A stretch of DNA of 64,000 bases from Pseudomonas sp. S35 (GTDB lineage: Bacteria; Pseudomonadota; Gammaproteobacteria; Pseudomonadales; Pseudomonadaceae), in the NCBI RefSeq assembly GCF_009866765.1, contig NZ_CP019431.1, forward strand, positions 2,852,001 through 2,916,000, read 5' to 3'. Positions 35,149 to 43,717 of this stretch are shown here, one piece after another; the first letter of the stretch is position 1, and the number at the start of each line of letters is the position of its first letter. The notes beneath the pieces are model-generated. The model was not told where the DNA came from. It saw only the letters and a program-made list of their open reading frames with translations, and made no database searches. Made by a program: the position numbers and the translations under genes.

Positions 35149-36167
35149 GAACGTGGGTCGAAGGCGTCACGCAACGCCTCGCCGATAAAGACCAGCAGCG
35201 ACAGGATCAGCGCCAAGGTGAAAAACGCCGTCAGGCCCAGCCAGGGTGCTTGCAGGTTCTGTTTGCCCTGGGCGATCAGTTCGCCCAGCGAAGCGCTGCC
35301 CGCCGGCATGCCGAAACCGAGGAAATCCAGGGCGCTCAAGGTGGAAATCGCCCCGGTCAGAATAAACGGCAGGTAGCTCAAGGTGGCGGTCATCGCATTG
35401 GGCAGGATATGCCGGCGGATGATCTTGCCGTCGCCCAGGCCCAGCGCCCGTGCGGCCTTGACGTACTCCAGGTTGCGCCCGCGCAGGAACTCGGCGCGCA
35501 CCACATCCACCAGGGCCAGCCAGGAAAACAGCGCCATGATGCCCAGCAACCACCAGAAGTTCGGCTCGACAAACCCCGAAAGAATGATCAGCAGGTACAG
35601 CACCGGCAAACCGGACCACACCTCAAGCACCCGCTGCCCAATCAAGTCCACCCAACCACCGTAGTAGCCCTGCAAGGCCCCGGCGGCGATGCCGATGGCC
35701 GCGCTGATGGCCGTCAGCGCCAAGGCAAACAGGATCGACACCCGCGCACCGAAGATCACCCGCGCCAGCACGTCGCGCGATTGGTCATCGGTGCCCAGCC
35801 AGTTCACCGCCGAGGGCGGGCTGGGGGCGGGGCGGGTCAGTTCGTAGTTGGGTGTGTCGTCGCTGAACGGGATCGGCGGGAACAACATCCAGCCGCTGTC
35901 CTGCTTGATCAGCTTCTGTACGTAGTCACTGCGATAGTCAGCCTGGAACGGCAGCTGGCCGCCCAATTGCTGCTCGGTGTAACGCTTGAACACCGGGAAA
36001 TACAGCTCGTTCTTGAAACTGAGCACCAAGGGCTTGTCATTGGCGATCAGCTCGCCGCCCAGGGTCAGGATAAACAGGCCGATGAACAGCCACAGCGACC
36101 ACCAGCCACGGCGGTTTTTCTTGAAACGCTCGAAACGCCGACGGGCCACGGGAGATAAATTGAGCAT
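35145..36167 (-). CDS. yejE: Peptide ABC transporter permease (YejE)
   Basis: A 340-residue inner-membrane permease of the OppC family. The basic N-terminus is followed by one helix (WWSLWLFIGLFILTLGGELIAND) and a large periplasmic loop. After LGTDDQSRDVLARVIFGARVSI come the remaining helices and the EAA loop AARALGLGDGKIIRRHILPNAM. It partners YejB. Its ATG shares one base with the yejB stop (TGATG), so translation is coupled. Length and features match E. coli YejE closely. Confidence 0.93.
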   Translation of the reverse strand: MLNLSPVARRRFERFKKNRRGWWSLWLFIGLFILTLGGELIANDKPLVLSFKNELYFPVFKRYTEQQLGGQLPFQADYRSDYVQKLIKQDSGWMLFPPIPFSDDTPNYELTRPAPSPPSAVNWLGTDDQSRDVLARVIFGARVSILFALALTAISAAIGIAAGALQGYYGGWVDLIGQRVLEVWSGLPVLYLLIILSGFVEPNFWWLLGIMALFSWLALVDVVRAEFLRGRNLEYVKAARALGLGDGKIIRRHILPNAMTATLSYLPFILTGAISTLSALDFLGFGMPAGSASLGELIAQGKQNLQAPWLGLTAFFTLALILSLLVFIGEALRDAFDPRS

Positions 36168-37228
36168 CAGGCGTTCCTCGCGGCGAAGTCGATACGCGGG
36201 TCCACCAGGGTGTAGCAGAGGTCGCCGATGAGTTTTATCAAGAGGCCGAACAGGGTGAAGATAAACAGCGAGCCGAACACCACCGGGTAGTCCCGTGAAA
36301 CCGCCGCTTCGTAGCTCATGCGGCCCAGGCCGTCGAGGGAGAAGATCACCTCGATCAAGAGGGAACCGGCGAAGAACACGCTGATAAACGCCTGGGGAAT
36401 CCCCGAGATCACCAGCAACATGGCGTTGCGGAACACATGGCCGTAGAGCACGCGTCGTTCGCTCAAGCCTTTGGCCCGCGCCGTCACCACGTACTGGCGG
36501 GTGATTTCATTGAGGAACGAGTTTTTGGTGAGGATGGTCAAGGTGGCGAACCCGCCGATCACCAGGGACGTCACCGGCAAAACGAGGTGCCAGAAGTAAT
36601 CGGCAATCTTGCCGACGGTGCTCAGCTCTTCGAAGTTCTCCGAGACCAGGCCGCGCACGGGGAACCAGTTCAGCGAGGTGCCGCCGGCGAACACCACGAT
36701 CAGGAACATCGCAAACAGAAACGCCGGCATGGCATAGCCGATCACGATGGCGGTGCTGCTCCACACGTCAAAGCTGCTGCCGTGGCGCACCGCCTTGCGA
36801 ATCCCCAGGGGGATCGACACCAGGTAAGTGATGAGCGTGGCCCACAGACCCAGGGAGATGGTGACCGGCATCTTTTCCAGGATAAGGTCGATCACCGTCT
36901 TGCCGCGAAAGAAGCTGTTGCCAAAGTCCAGTTGCGCGTAGCTCTTGAGCATCAGCCACAAGCGTTCGGGTGCCGGTTTGTCGAAGCCGTATTGTTTTTC
37001 GATGTCCTTGATCAGCTTGGGGTCCAGCCCGCGGCTGGCACGTGAGCCACTGCTGATGCCTTCGCCGGAGGAGCCGCCGACACCGCCGCCGCCAATCCCT
37101 TGCAGGTGGGCGATGGCCTGTTCCACGGGGCCACCGGGGGCGGCTTGTACAATCACGAAATTCACCAGCAGGATGATCACCAGCGTCGGGATGATCAGCA
37201 GCAGGCGCCGTACGATATAGGCAAACAT
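36167..37228 (-). CDS. yejB: Peptide ABC transporter permease (YejB)
   Basis: A 353-residue OppB-family permease. The first helix ([32 protein letters not shown]) is followed by a long periplasmic stretch rich in Gly and Ser ([19 protein letters not shown]). The membrane core has the EAA loop [25 protein letters not shown]. It forms the channel with YejE. Start and stop overlap neighbouring genes as TGATG, indicating a tightly coupled yejABEF operon. Confidence 0.93.
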   Translation of the reverse strand: MFAYIVRRLLLIIPTLVIILLVNFVIVQAAPGGPVEQAIAHLQGIGGGGVGGSSGEGISSGSRASRGLDPKLIKDIEKQYGFDKPAPERLWLMLKSYAQLDFGNSFFRGKTVIDLILEKMPVTISLGLWATLITYLVSIPLGIRKAVRHGSSFDVWSSTAIVIGYAMPAFLFAMFLIVVFAGGTSLNWFPVRGLVSENFEELSTVGKIADYFWHLVLPVTSLVIGGFATLTILTKNSFLNEITRQYVVTARAKGLSERRVLYGHVFRNAMLLVISGIPQAFISVFFAGSLLIEVIFSLDGLGRMSYEAAVSRDYPVVFGSLFIFTLFGLLIKLIGDLCYTLVDPRIDFAARNA

Positions 37229-39087
37229 CAGCGTGCACCTGCGCGTTTTTTCAGTTCGGTGTTCATCTGCTCAGTGGTCAGTGGCGTGGGGCTGATTTCC
37301 CACCAGGTTTCCAGGGCTTCGTCGTTCTTGGCCTCGATGGCCGGGCGGCCGAAACGGTTCCACCACGCGGCGGATGTGCCGGGCGGGTAGTAATTGGGGA
37401 TCCACAGGTAATTCCACTGCAGCACCCGGTCCAGGGCATGGGCGTAGGTGAGCATTTGCGCCTGGGTGTCGGCTTTGACCAGGCCCTTGATCAAGCTGTC
37501 CACCGCTGGGTCCTTGAGCACCATGTAGTTGTTGGCGCCCGAATCAAAAGCGGCGCTGGAACCGAAATAGTTGTACAGCTCCATGCCCGGCGACGTGGTG
37601 ACGGGGAACCCGGTGACGATCATGTCGTAGTCCCGGGTCATCAAGCGGTTGACGTACTGGGAGGAGTCGATGCGGCGGATATTGAGGGTAATGCCGATCT
37701 GTGCCAGGTTGCGTTTGTACGGCAGCAACAGGCGCTCCAGACCGGCCTGGGCATTGAGGAAAGTGAACTCCAGCGGTTCGCCTTCGGCATTGACCAGCTT
37801 GTCGCCGTGGGGTTTCCAGCCAGCTTCTTCCAGCAGGACCAGGGCTTGGAGCTGTTTGTCGCGGATCATGCCGCTGCCGTCGGTGACCGGTGCCTTGAAG
37901 ACCTGGGTAAACACCTCATCCGGGATCTGCCCGCGCAGCGGTTCGAGAATCGCCAGTTCTTGCTGGGTGGGCAGTTGGGTCGCGGCCAACGGGCTGTTGG
38001 AAAAGAAGCTCTGCTGACGGATGTACAGGTTGCGCATCATCTGCCGGTTGGCCCATTCGAAGTCCCACAGCATTGCCAGGGCCTGGCGCACACGGCGATC
38101 CTTGAATATCGGCTTCTGCACATTGAACACATAGCCTTGGGCCGGCTGCGGCATTTCCTTGGCCAGGTGCGCACGTTGCAGGCGGCCGTCGTCCAGGGCG
38201 GGGCCGTTGTAGCCAATGGAGTAGCCGGTGGCGGAAAACTCGCGATTGAAGTCGTAGGCGCCGCCACGCAGCACCTGGCGGGCGACTTCGGTATCGCCGA
38301 AGAACTCCAGGCTCAGGTGATCGAAGTTGTACAGGCCACGGCTGACGGGCAAGTCCTTGCCCCACCAGTCTGGGTCACGCGTAAAGGTGATGGTACTGCC
38401 GGAGTCGACCTTGCTGACCTTGTACGGACCGCTGCCCAGCGGGGCTTCGTAGCCACCGCCGTTGGCGAAGTCGCGGGTCTTCCACCAGTGCTCGGGGAAC
38501 ACCGGCAGGGTGGCGATATCCAGGGGCAGGGTGCGGTTTTCATTGCTGGAAAAGTCGAAGCGCACCTGGCGCTCGCCTTCCACTTCGACGTGCTGGACGT
38601 CGGCGAACAGCGTGCGAAAGCGCAGGCTGCCTTGGGTCATCAACAAGTCGAAGCTGTAGCGCACGTCTTCGGCGGTGATCGGTTTGCCATCGGCAAAACG
38701 TGCCTTGGGGTTCAGGTAGAAACGCAATGACAGGCCATCGTCGGCGCGCTCCATTTTTTCGGCGACCAGGCCGTAGACGGTATAGGGCTCGTCCAGGGAG
38801 CGCAGGGCGAGCGGCGCGTAGAGCCAGCCGTCGACCTGGGAAACACCGATGCCTTTGTCGATATAGGGCAATACATGGTCAAAACGCCCGATTTCAATGG
38901 CTGAGCGCCGCAGGCTGCCGCCCTTGGGCGCGCTGGGGTTGGCGTAGTCGAAATGGGTAAAGCCGGCGGGGTACTTGGCCGGTTCGCCGTACACCGTCAG
39001 TGACGGTTGCGGCGCCGCAATCACGGCGGTGCTGGCCAGCAGCAAGGCGAAGGTGGAACGAAATAGAGTCGAAAAGGCCAATCGCAT
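37228..39087 (-). CDS. yejA: Periplasmic peptide-binding protein (YejA)
   Basis: A 619-residue extracellular solute-binding protein of family 5. Residues 1-29 form a signal peptide ([23 protein letters not shown]). Mature features include the [22 protein letters not shown] opening and [24 protein letters not shown], both typical for YejA. It captures peptides for the YejBEF transporter. ATG 39087 gives the standard signal sequence; a longer in-frame start exists 54 bases upstream. First gene of the yejABEF-hbcR transcription unit. Confidence 0.93.
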   Translation of the reverse strand: MRLAFSTLFRSTFALLLASTAVIAAPQPSLTVYGEPAKYPAGFTHFDYANPSAPKGGSLRRSAIEIGRFDHVLPYIDKGIGVSQVDGWLYAPLALRSLDEPYTVYGLVAEKMERADDGLSLRFYLNPKARFADGKPITAEDVRYSFDLLMTQGSLRFRTLFADVQHVEVEGERQVRFDFSSNENRTLPLDIATLPVFPEHWWKTRDFANGGGYEAPLGSGPYKVSKVDSGSTITFTRDPDWWGKDLPVSRGLYNFDHLSLEFFGDTEVARQVLRGGAYDFNREFSATGYSIGYNGPALDDGRLQRAHLAKEMPQPAQGYVFNVQKPIFKDRRVRQALAMLWDFEWANRQMMRNLYIRQQSFFSNSPLAATQLPTQQELAILEPLRGQIPDEVFTQVFKAPVTDGSGMIRDKQLQALVLLEEAGWKPHGDKLVNAEGEPLEFTFLNAQAGLERLLLPYKRNLAQIGITLNIRRIDSSQYVNRLMTRDYDMIVTGFPVTTSPGMELYNYFGSSAAFDSGANNYMVLKDPAVDSLIKGLVKADTQAQMLTYAHALDRVLQWNYLWIPNYYPPGTSAAWWNRFGRPAIEAKNDEALETWWEISPTPLTTEQMNTELKKRAGAR

Positions 39088-39217
39088 TATCAGTCTTGAG
39101 CGCCGGAAGAACAGGAATAGGGATTTGTACGCTAACGGCATCAGCGTCGCCAGTCATCACATGCACAACGGCCCACCAAAAGGCGGGCCGTTGTTTAAGG
39201 CATCAGCGCGGACTGGA

Positions 39218-39499
39218 TCAGTCCTGGCGGCTGGTGACTTCCAGCAGGTGGTAGCCAAACTGGGTTTTCACCGGGCCTTGCACGGTGTTGACCGGAGCGC
39301 TGAACACTACGCTGTCGAACTCTTTAACCATCTGGCCTGGACCGAACGAACCCAGGTCGCCGCCTTGACGGCTGGATGGGCAGCTGGAGTTGGCTTTGGC
39401 GATTTCTGCGAAATCGGCGCCGCCTTCGATTTGGGCCTTGAGTTCGTTGCACTTGTCTTCAGTGGAAACGAGGATGTGACGGGCGGTGGCTTTGGCCAT
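39218..39499 (-). CDS. ppiC: PpiC-type parvulin peptidyl-prolyl isomerase (second copy)
   Basis: A 93-residue cytoplasmic parvulin with the family motifs ARHILVSTEDKCNELKAQI, SSCPSSRQGGDLGSFGPGQMV and GPVKTQFGYHLLEV. It is closely related to the copy at 24741-25016. ATG 39499 follows a good AAGGAG and gives the standard N-terminus (AKATARHILV). It stands 130 bases upstream of yejA on the same strand and could be read through into that operon, but the gap allows a separate promoter. Confidence 0.93.
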   Translation of the reverse strand: MAKATARHILVSTEDKCNELKAQIEGGADFAEIAKANSSCPSSRQGGDLGSFGPGQMVKEFDSVVFSAPVNTVQGPVKTQFGYHLLEVTSRQD

Positions 39500-39588
39500 G
39501 GGGAGTAACTCCTTGAGTAAAAAGGGTGAGCCTACCGGATTCAGGCGGTTATTTCCTGGCAAAGTTCCCGGTATTTGATCGGTTGGGC

Positions 39589-40083
39589 TCAGGGCAGCAC
39601 GATATAGTCGTTGCGCTGCAGGATTGCCCGGTGTGGCGCTTGGACAAGGTGCAGAAAGCGCCCATCCACCAGGTCGATGGGCAGGCAGTCGTCGATGTCG
39701 AGCACGCCATCGGTGTGGGCCTGGGACCAGTGCCCCAGCATCTGCTGCTTGCCCTTGCTGGTCGCCTCCCGTTTGCTGCGCGCAACCACCAGCAGATAAT
39801 GATGGGCCTCGCCGAAGCTATGGGCTTGGTAGCCGCCGAGGTTGATGAAGTACAGGCGATGCGCGTCGGCCTGGGGCGCCAGTTGGCTTAGCTCGACTTT
39901 CCAGCCGTCGACGCCATCCACTGCCATCCACGAGTCGATATGCACACCCTTGGGGCTGCCAAACCAGGCGTCGCGCAATTGCGGGTAAGTGGCTTGCAGC
40001 GTATCTGCTGCAACGAACACCACATCGTGGACTTCGATGTTCGCCCTGGGGTGCTTGCCCCCGAGCATCACGACAAACAGCAT
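39589..40083 (-). CDS. DUF1543 domain protein
   Basis: A 164-residue protein of the DUF1543 family, recognised by LFVVMLGGKHPRANIEVHDVVFVAADTLQATYPQLRDAWFG and the later HSWM...VDGVDGW and INLGGY elements. The domain is duplicated in some homologues; here one copy plus a C-terminal portion is present. No signal peptide or membrane segment is seen. The function is unknown in the family. ATG 40083 was chosen over an upstream extension because conserved sequence begins there. Confidence 0.85.
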   Translation of the reverse strand: MLFVVMLGGKHPRANIEVHDVVFVAADTLQATYPQLRDAWFGSPKGVHIDSWMAVDGVDGWKVELSQLAPQADAHRLYFINLGGYQAHSFGEAHHYLLVVARSKREATSKGKQQMLGHWSQAHTDGVLDIDDCLPIDLVDGRFLHLVQAPHRAILQRNDYIVLP

Positions 40084-40189
40084 TGCGGGTCTTTCCTCGC
40101 GACTTGGCAAAGGGCAACCATACTGCGATTGAACCCTTTTGTCCGACCAATGCCACACTGTTTATCCGCGAACTCATCAGGAGGTTGTC

Positions 40190-41017
40190 ATGCGTACCAT
40201 TGATCTGGCGGGTGTTCCCGTCCCCGTCCCCGTCATCGGCCAGGGAACCTGGCGCATGGGCGAGGATGCAGCCCGGCGCCGTGCTGAAGTTGCTGCATTG
40301 CAGTTGGGGATCGATGAGGGCATGACCCTGATCGATACCGCTGAAATGTATGGCGAGGGTGGTGCTGAAGAAGTGGTCGGCGAGGCCATTCGTGGCAAAC
40401 GTGAGCAGGTGGTCCTGGTGAGCAAGGTGTACCCGCACAATGCCAGCCACAACGGCATCCCCCGTGCTTGTGATGCGAGCCTGCGGCGTCTGGGCACTGA
40501 CTATATCGATGTGTACCTGCTGCATTGGCGCGGCCAGTATCCCCTTGAAGAAACCGTCGAAGCATTCGAGCGCCTGCGCGAGGCGGGCAAGATCGGCCGT
40601 TGGGGCGTTTCCAATTTTGACGTGGCGGACCTGCAGGCGCTCGCATCCTCGGCCTGTGCGACCAACCAGGTGCTCTACAACATCGAAGAGCGCGGCATCG
40701 AATTCGACCTGTTGCCTTGGTGGCAACAACATCACTTGCCATTGATGGCGTACTGCCCGATTGCCCAGGGTGGGGAGTTGCTCTCCAGCCCGACACTCAA
40801 GCAGATCGCTCGCCGGCACGAGGTCACGCCTGCCCAGGTTTCCCTGGCCTGGGTTTTGCGCCAGGAAGGGGTGATCGCCATTCCCAAGGCGGTGACACCG
40901 GAGCACGTACGACTCAACGCGGCAGCCGCCAACCTGCAGTTGGATGAACACGACCTGGATGCCATCGACCGCGTATTCGGTGCGCCCAAACGTAAGCATC
41001 CTTTGGCAATGGTGTAG
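40190..41017 (+). CDS. Aldo/keto reductase
   Basis: A 275-residue NADPH-type aldo/keto reductase. The catalytic tetrad is visible as Asp and Tyr in LIDTAEMYGEG, Lys in VVLVSKVYP and His in YLLHWRG. The cofactor region at the C-terminus (AIPKAVTPEHVRLNAAAANLQL) fits the family. ATG 40190 is preceded by CAGGAGG. The physiological substrate is unknown. It is followed immediately by a sigma-54-like promoter and the T6SS remnant, with which it has no obvious link. Confidence 0.92.
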   Translation: MRTIDLAGVPVPVPVIGQGTWRMGEDAARRRAEVAALQLGIDEGMTLIDTAEMYGEGGAEEVVGEAIRGKREQVVLVSKVYPHNASHNGIPRACDASLRRLGTDYIDVYLLHWRGQYPLEETVEAFERLREAGKIGRWGVSNFDVADLQALASSACATNQVLYNIEERGIEFDLLPWWQQHHLPLMAYCPIAQGGELLSSPTLKQIARRHEVTPAQVSLAWVLRQEGVIAIPKAVTPEHVRLNAAAANLQLDEHDLDAIDRVFGAPKRKHPLAMV

Positions 41018-41022
41018 TTGTT

Positions 41023-41038
41023 TGGCAGACACTTTGCC
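41023..41038 (+). promoter_or_regulatory. Sigma-54-type promoter-like sequence, rightward
   Basis: TGGCAGACACTTTGCC matches TGGCA-N6-TTGC of sigma-54 promoters exactly in the GG and GC elements. It begins 6 bases after the aldo/keto reductase stop and points toward the T6SS genes, the first of which starts about 760 bases beyond the predicted start site. Confidence 0.55.
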
Positions 41039-41052
41039 GTCGGGCAAATATC

Positions 41053-41086
41053 AATAATAAAAAAGCCTGCCGGATAGGGGGCAGGC
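41053..41086 (-). terminator. Leftward intrinsic terminator
   Basis: GCCTGCC/GGCAGGC arms (41065-41071 and 41080-41086) are followed on the minus strand by TTTTTTATTATTG. The T-run is only on that strand, so it ends a transcript arriving from the right, where no minus-strand gene is recognised for 8 kb. Confidence 0.65.
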
Positions 41087-41577
41087 CAATAAGTGCAAGG
41101 GGCGCGACGCAATAAGTTTTGCGTTAAGGCGGCTGCGCGAATATTAGATTTTTTAATGAGATGTTATTTGCGCAGGCGTGCGCAATTAGTTGTTCGCAGC
41201 TATGGCGCTCACTGTGTTGGTGGTTTTTTTCGGTGCTGTTGATAGGGCGTTTTTGACCCGCGGTATTCTTCTCGGGCACATGAGTTGTGCTGACTGTAGG
41301 AAATTTCTTAAGTATTGTTTCGATGCTTGCTGAATGTTTAGCGGGTGGCTAAGGTTCGTGAACTTCGTATCAAGTCGGGCGAAGTTTGGTAGGGGGCGCG
41401 AGTCTTGGTTTGAATAGGCTTGGCCTATCGCTTGTACATTGAGCAATGTGGTGCGGACCCTCAAGGTTTATTCGGAATAACGTTGCGCTTATTACGTTGA
41501 GTTCGCATAACAAGCACTGTTCGATAACAGTGTTTCGGGCAGCGATATGCGCTGTTCAAGTGAATGTGAAGCGCTGA
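41087..41577. other. AT-rich gene-free segment left of T6SS remnant
   Basis: This 490-base stretch is clearly lower in GC than both flanks and has no convincing protein gene. It contains small stems, such as ACGCAA/TTGCGT near 41109-41125 and TGCGCA-ggcg-TGCGCA near 41168. It may hold a leftward small RNA ending at the 41053-41086 terminator, or be sequence that replaced deleted T6SS genes. Confidence 0.4.
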
Positions 41578-41808
41578 AATTCTAGTGAGCAAAGGTGCAA
41601 TCCATTCAAGGGGCGGGCCAGCCGGATTCCTCACTGGCGGCTTGCACCAGACGCTGGACGACGAATTGCCAACGCTGTTCGCGAGGACGGTTATCTCCGG
41701 CTCGCGCAACTCCCTATCGAATGGCCGGCCCTGGCGCCAGTGACAACTCCCGCGGCCACCGACTCAGCGCTGCTTATTGCCCGCTTTATTTTCATGGGAG
41801 CTACCTGA
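41578..41808 (+). pseudogene. Candidate remnant of a sigma-54 activator (sfa-like) gene
   Basis: An open frame of 76 codons without a proper start ends in TGA that overlaps the ATG of the next small gene (TGATG), as expected for a former operon member. Part of it reads ANAVREDGYLRLAQLPIEWPA, similar to the segment after the AAA+ domain of sigma-54 activators. In P. aeruginosa HSI-2 the sfa2 activator gene precedes fha2, the same relative place. The HTH is missing. The identification rests on a short similarity and on position, so it is tentative. Confidence 0.35.
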
Positions 41809-41939
41809 TGCCTGTTCGTCCATGGCAAGTCCTTGCGCTTGCACTGTGTTTTCTAAGCGGTTGTAACGGCAACTACGTTTTTGATGACGATGACTACCGT
41901 CCGCTGGGTGATCCCCATGCGATCCGTCGCAGCCTTTGA
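41808..41939 (+). CDS. Small T6SS-associated lipoprotein
   Basis: A 43-residue protein with a lipoprotein signal peptide: charged start, hydrophobic ALALCF core and lipobox LSGC with the modified Cys at residue 18. The short mature part is acidic (NYVFDDDDYRPLGDPHAIRRSL). Small lipoproteins ending in a DDDYRPLGDP-like segment are found beside Pseudomonas T6SS genes, but no function is known. GGGAG precedes the ATG, which also overlaps an upstream stop (TGATG). It leads the surviving T6SS genes, 16 bases ahead of the FHA gene. Confidence 0.7.
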   Translation: MPVRPWQVLALALCFLSGCNGNYVFDDDDYRPLGDPHAIRRSL

Positions 41940-41955
41940 ACGGGAGAGCCATGTC

Positions 41956-43140
41956 ATGCAGCTAGTGTTCGAGGTGTGCGGTGCCTCAAGCGGTGAGCCC
42001 CACGCGCGCAAGGTGTTCGACGGAGCCGGTGGCGTGGTCGGGCGTGGGGCGGGTTGTGACTGGGTCATTCCCGACACCCGTCGCTTGCTCTCCAGTCATC
42101 ACGGGTTGGTCAGCTACTGGGGCGGCCAGTATTTCCTCACCGACATCAGCAGCAACGGTATAGGCGTAGCCGGCAGCACGGAACATTTGTGCAAGGGGCA
42201 GGCGCGTTTGATCAGTGACGGTGACGTCTACCGACTGGGGGCCGTGGACATTCGTGCGAAGTTGATGGCGCAGAGCATCACTAAAGACCAGCAAGCGTAT
42301 GTCTGCATCGACACGATTCCCGACGATGTGTTCCTGGACGGGGACCCTTTGCGCACCCTTGAGAGTACGCAATGGTGCGATGAATCATTCGAAGAACTGG
42401 AGGCGTTGACGCTCTTGGCAGAGGCACCCACCTCTAGGCTGTCTCGTGCAGCAGTAGACCGCGATTGCCTGACCATGCCGGGTTGGGCCGAGCGCGGTGG
42501 GCAGGTCGCAGCCACTCAACCCACTGTGGCTGCGGCGCCAGTCGCCGAAGCTTTCTGGTCGCAATTCGGCGATGCGCTGGGCGTCGCCGTGGACGTGCTC
42601 GATCCACCGGCTCGTGAGGCCCTGGCGATAAAGGTGGCGGGATTGTTCAGGCAAACCCTTGAAGGGTTGCAACAGAGCCTACGAACCCGTGATGAGCTGA
42701 ACAGTGAATTGGGCCTTGGCTGGTCAACGCCGCCGCTCAATAGCCGCAACCCCCTGCACGACTGCGCCGATACCCACTCGGCCATGACCTCGCTGTTGGG
42801 TCTTGGCGAATTGGGCCCGTGGTCTGCACAGGTTGCGGTTGCCCAGGCATGTTGGGACATGCAAGTGCATCAACTGGCCTTGGTGGTGGCTTGCCGTGCC
42901 GCAATGCGTGGCGCGGTGGCAGCGTTTGCACCCGATCATCTGCTGTTGTGTTTCGAAGGCCAGGGCCGGCTGTCGCGGTTTGGTACCGACGGCTCCCACT
43001 GGCGGGCTTACCAGCGTCATTACCAACGCTTGGTCGACGAGCCGCTGTTGGGCGAGCGTCTGTTACGCAACGATTTTTCCAAGGCCTATGAGGAGCAGTT
43101 GCGCCTGGTTTCCACTCTGCATGCGACTAACCCGAGATGA
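41956..43140 (+). CDS. tagH: T6SS FHA-domain protein (TagH/Fha)
   Basis: A 394-residue forkhead-associated protein of the T6SS post-translational switch. Residues about 5-95 form the FHA domain with its phosphothreonine-binding pattern GRG...SSHH...SSNG. A low-complexity linker leads to the TagH-type C-terminal domain from about residue 190 (FWSQFGDALGVAVDVLDPPAREALAIKVAGLFRQTLEGLQQSLRTRDEL). In active systems Fha is phosphorylated by the cognate kinase and recruits the baseplate. ATG 41956 is used because it starts the FHA strand directly. Its stop overlaps the tssJ start (ATGA). The matching kinase and phosphatase genes close this block. Confidence 0.9.
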   Translation: MQLVFEVCGASSGEPHARKVFDGAGGVVGRGAGCDWVIPDTRRLLSSHHGLVSYWGGQYFLTDISSNGIGVAGSTEHLCKGQARLISDGDVYRLGAVDIRAKLMAQSITKDQQAYVCIDTIPDDVFLDGDPLRTLESTQWCDESFEELEALTLLAEAPTSRLSRAAVDRDCLTMPGWAERGGQVAATQPTVAAAPVAEAFWSQFGDALGVAVDVLDPPAREALAIKVAGLFRQTLEGLQQSLRTRDELNSELGLGWSTPPLNSRNPLHDCADTHSAMTSLLGLGELGPWSAQVAVAQACWDMQVHQLALVVACRAAMRGAVAAFAPDHLLLCFEGQGRLSRFGTDGSHWRAYQRHYQRLVDEPLLGERLLRNDFSKAYEEQLRLVSTLHATNPR

Positions 43141-43631
43141 CATTCATGTATCGAGCCACCCTTGTATCAATACTGTGCGCACTGGGTCTGTTGGCCGGTT
43201 GCACCAGCTTGTCGCCGTTTTCAACCCTGACCAAGCTTGACCTGACGTTGACGGCAAGCGAAGCCGTCAACCCTGATCTGCACGGCCGCCCATCGCCCTT
43301 GGTCGTGCAACTGCTTGAACTACGCAACCCAGTGGCGTTTGAAAATGCTGACTTTTTCAGCCTGTATGGCCGTGCCGAGCAAGTGCTGGCGAAGGACTGG
43401 GTCAATGGCGAAGAACTGGATTTGCGCCCCGCTGAACAGGTGGTGCTCAAGCTGAGTGTCGAGCCGCAGAGCCGTTACGTTGGCGTGCTGGCGGCTTATC
43501 GAGATTTGCCCCATGTGCAATGGCGACTCGTACTGCCCTTGGCTGAGCAGCGCCTGACGCGGGTCGACCTGCTGCTCGACGAGTCGGGGGTTCGCGTTGT
43601 CGGCCCTCAAACCGCCAGCCAGGAGTACTGA
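43137..43631 (+). CDS. tssJ: T6SS outer-membrane lipoprotein TssJ
   Basis: A 164-residue lipoprotein with lipobox LLAGC near residue 22 and a beta-sandwich mature domain typical of TssJ (LVVQLLELRNPVAFENADFFSLYGRAEQVLAKDWV, then VEPQSRYVGVLAAYRDL). TssJ anchors the T6SS membrane complex to the outer membrane and binds the periplasmic part of TssM. ATG 43137 overlaps the fha stop; ATG 43146 is an alternative. In intact clusters tssK follows here, but only a remnant is found. Confidence 0.9.
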   Translation: MTFMYRATLVSILCALGLLAGCTSLSPFSTLTKLDLTLTASEAVNPDLHGRPSPLVVQLLELRNPVAFENADFFSLYGRAEQVLAKDWVNGEELDLRPAEQVVLKLSVEPQSRYVGVLAAYRDLPHVQWRLVLPLAEQRLTRVDLLLDESGVRVVGPQTASQEY

Positions 43632-43646
43632 GATGCAGCTCAATAA

Positions 43647-43712
43647 CGTGCTTTCTACACCAGCGGCGAGTTCTGCGAACTCGAACTCATCTTCTGGGCC
43701 ATCAGGAACTGA
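43647..43712 (+). pseudogene. tssK: tssK C-terminal remnant (deletion scar)
   Basis: Between tssJ and tssL only 86 bases remain where tssK (about 440 codons) belongs. In one frame they read FYTSGEFCELELIFWAIRN followed by TGA, resembling the extreme C-terminus of TssK proteins. An in-frame TAA lies just upstream and there is no start. The gene order tssJ-tssK-tssL of HSI-2 type clusters supports this reading. It is taken as the scar of an internal deletion. Confidence 0.6.
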
Positions 43713-43717
43713 GCGCC

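Noticed and set aside
41186..41709. Two minus-strand ORFs of 92 and 82 codons in the AT-rich region before the T6SS genes
   Set aside because: No ribosome-binding site, domain or export signal was seen. The leftward terminator at 41053 could end such a transcript, so a small RNA or ORF here is kept only as a finding.
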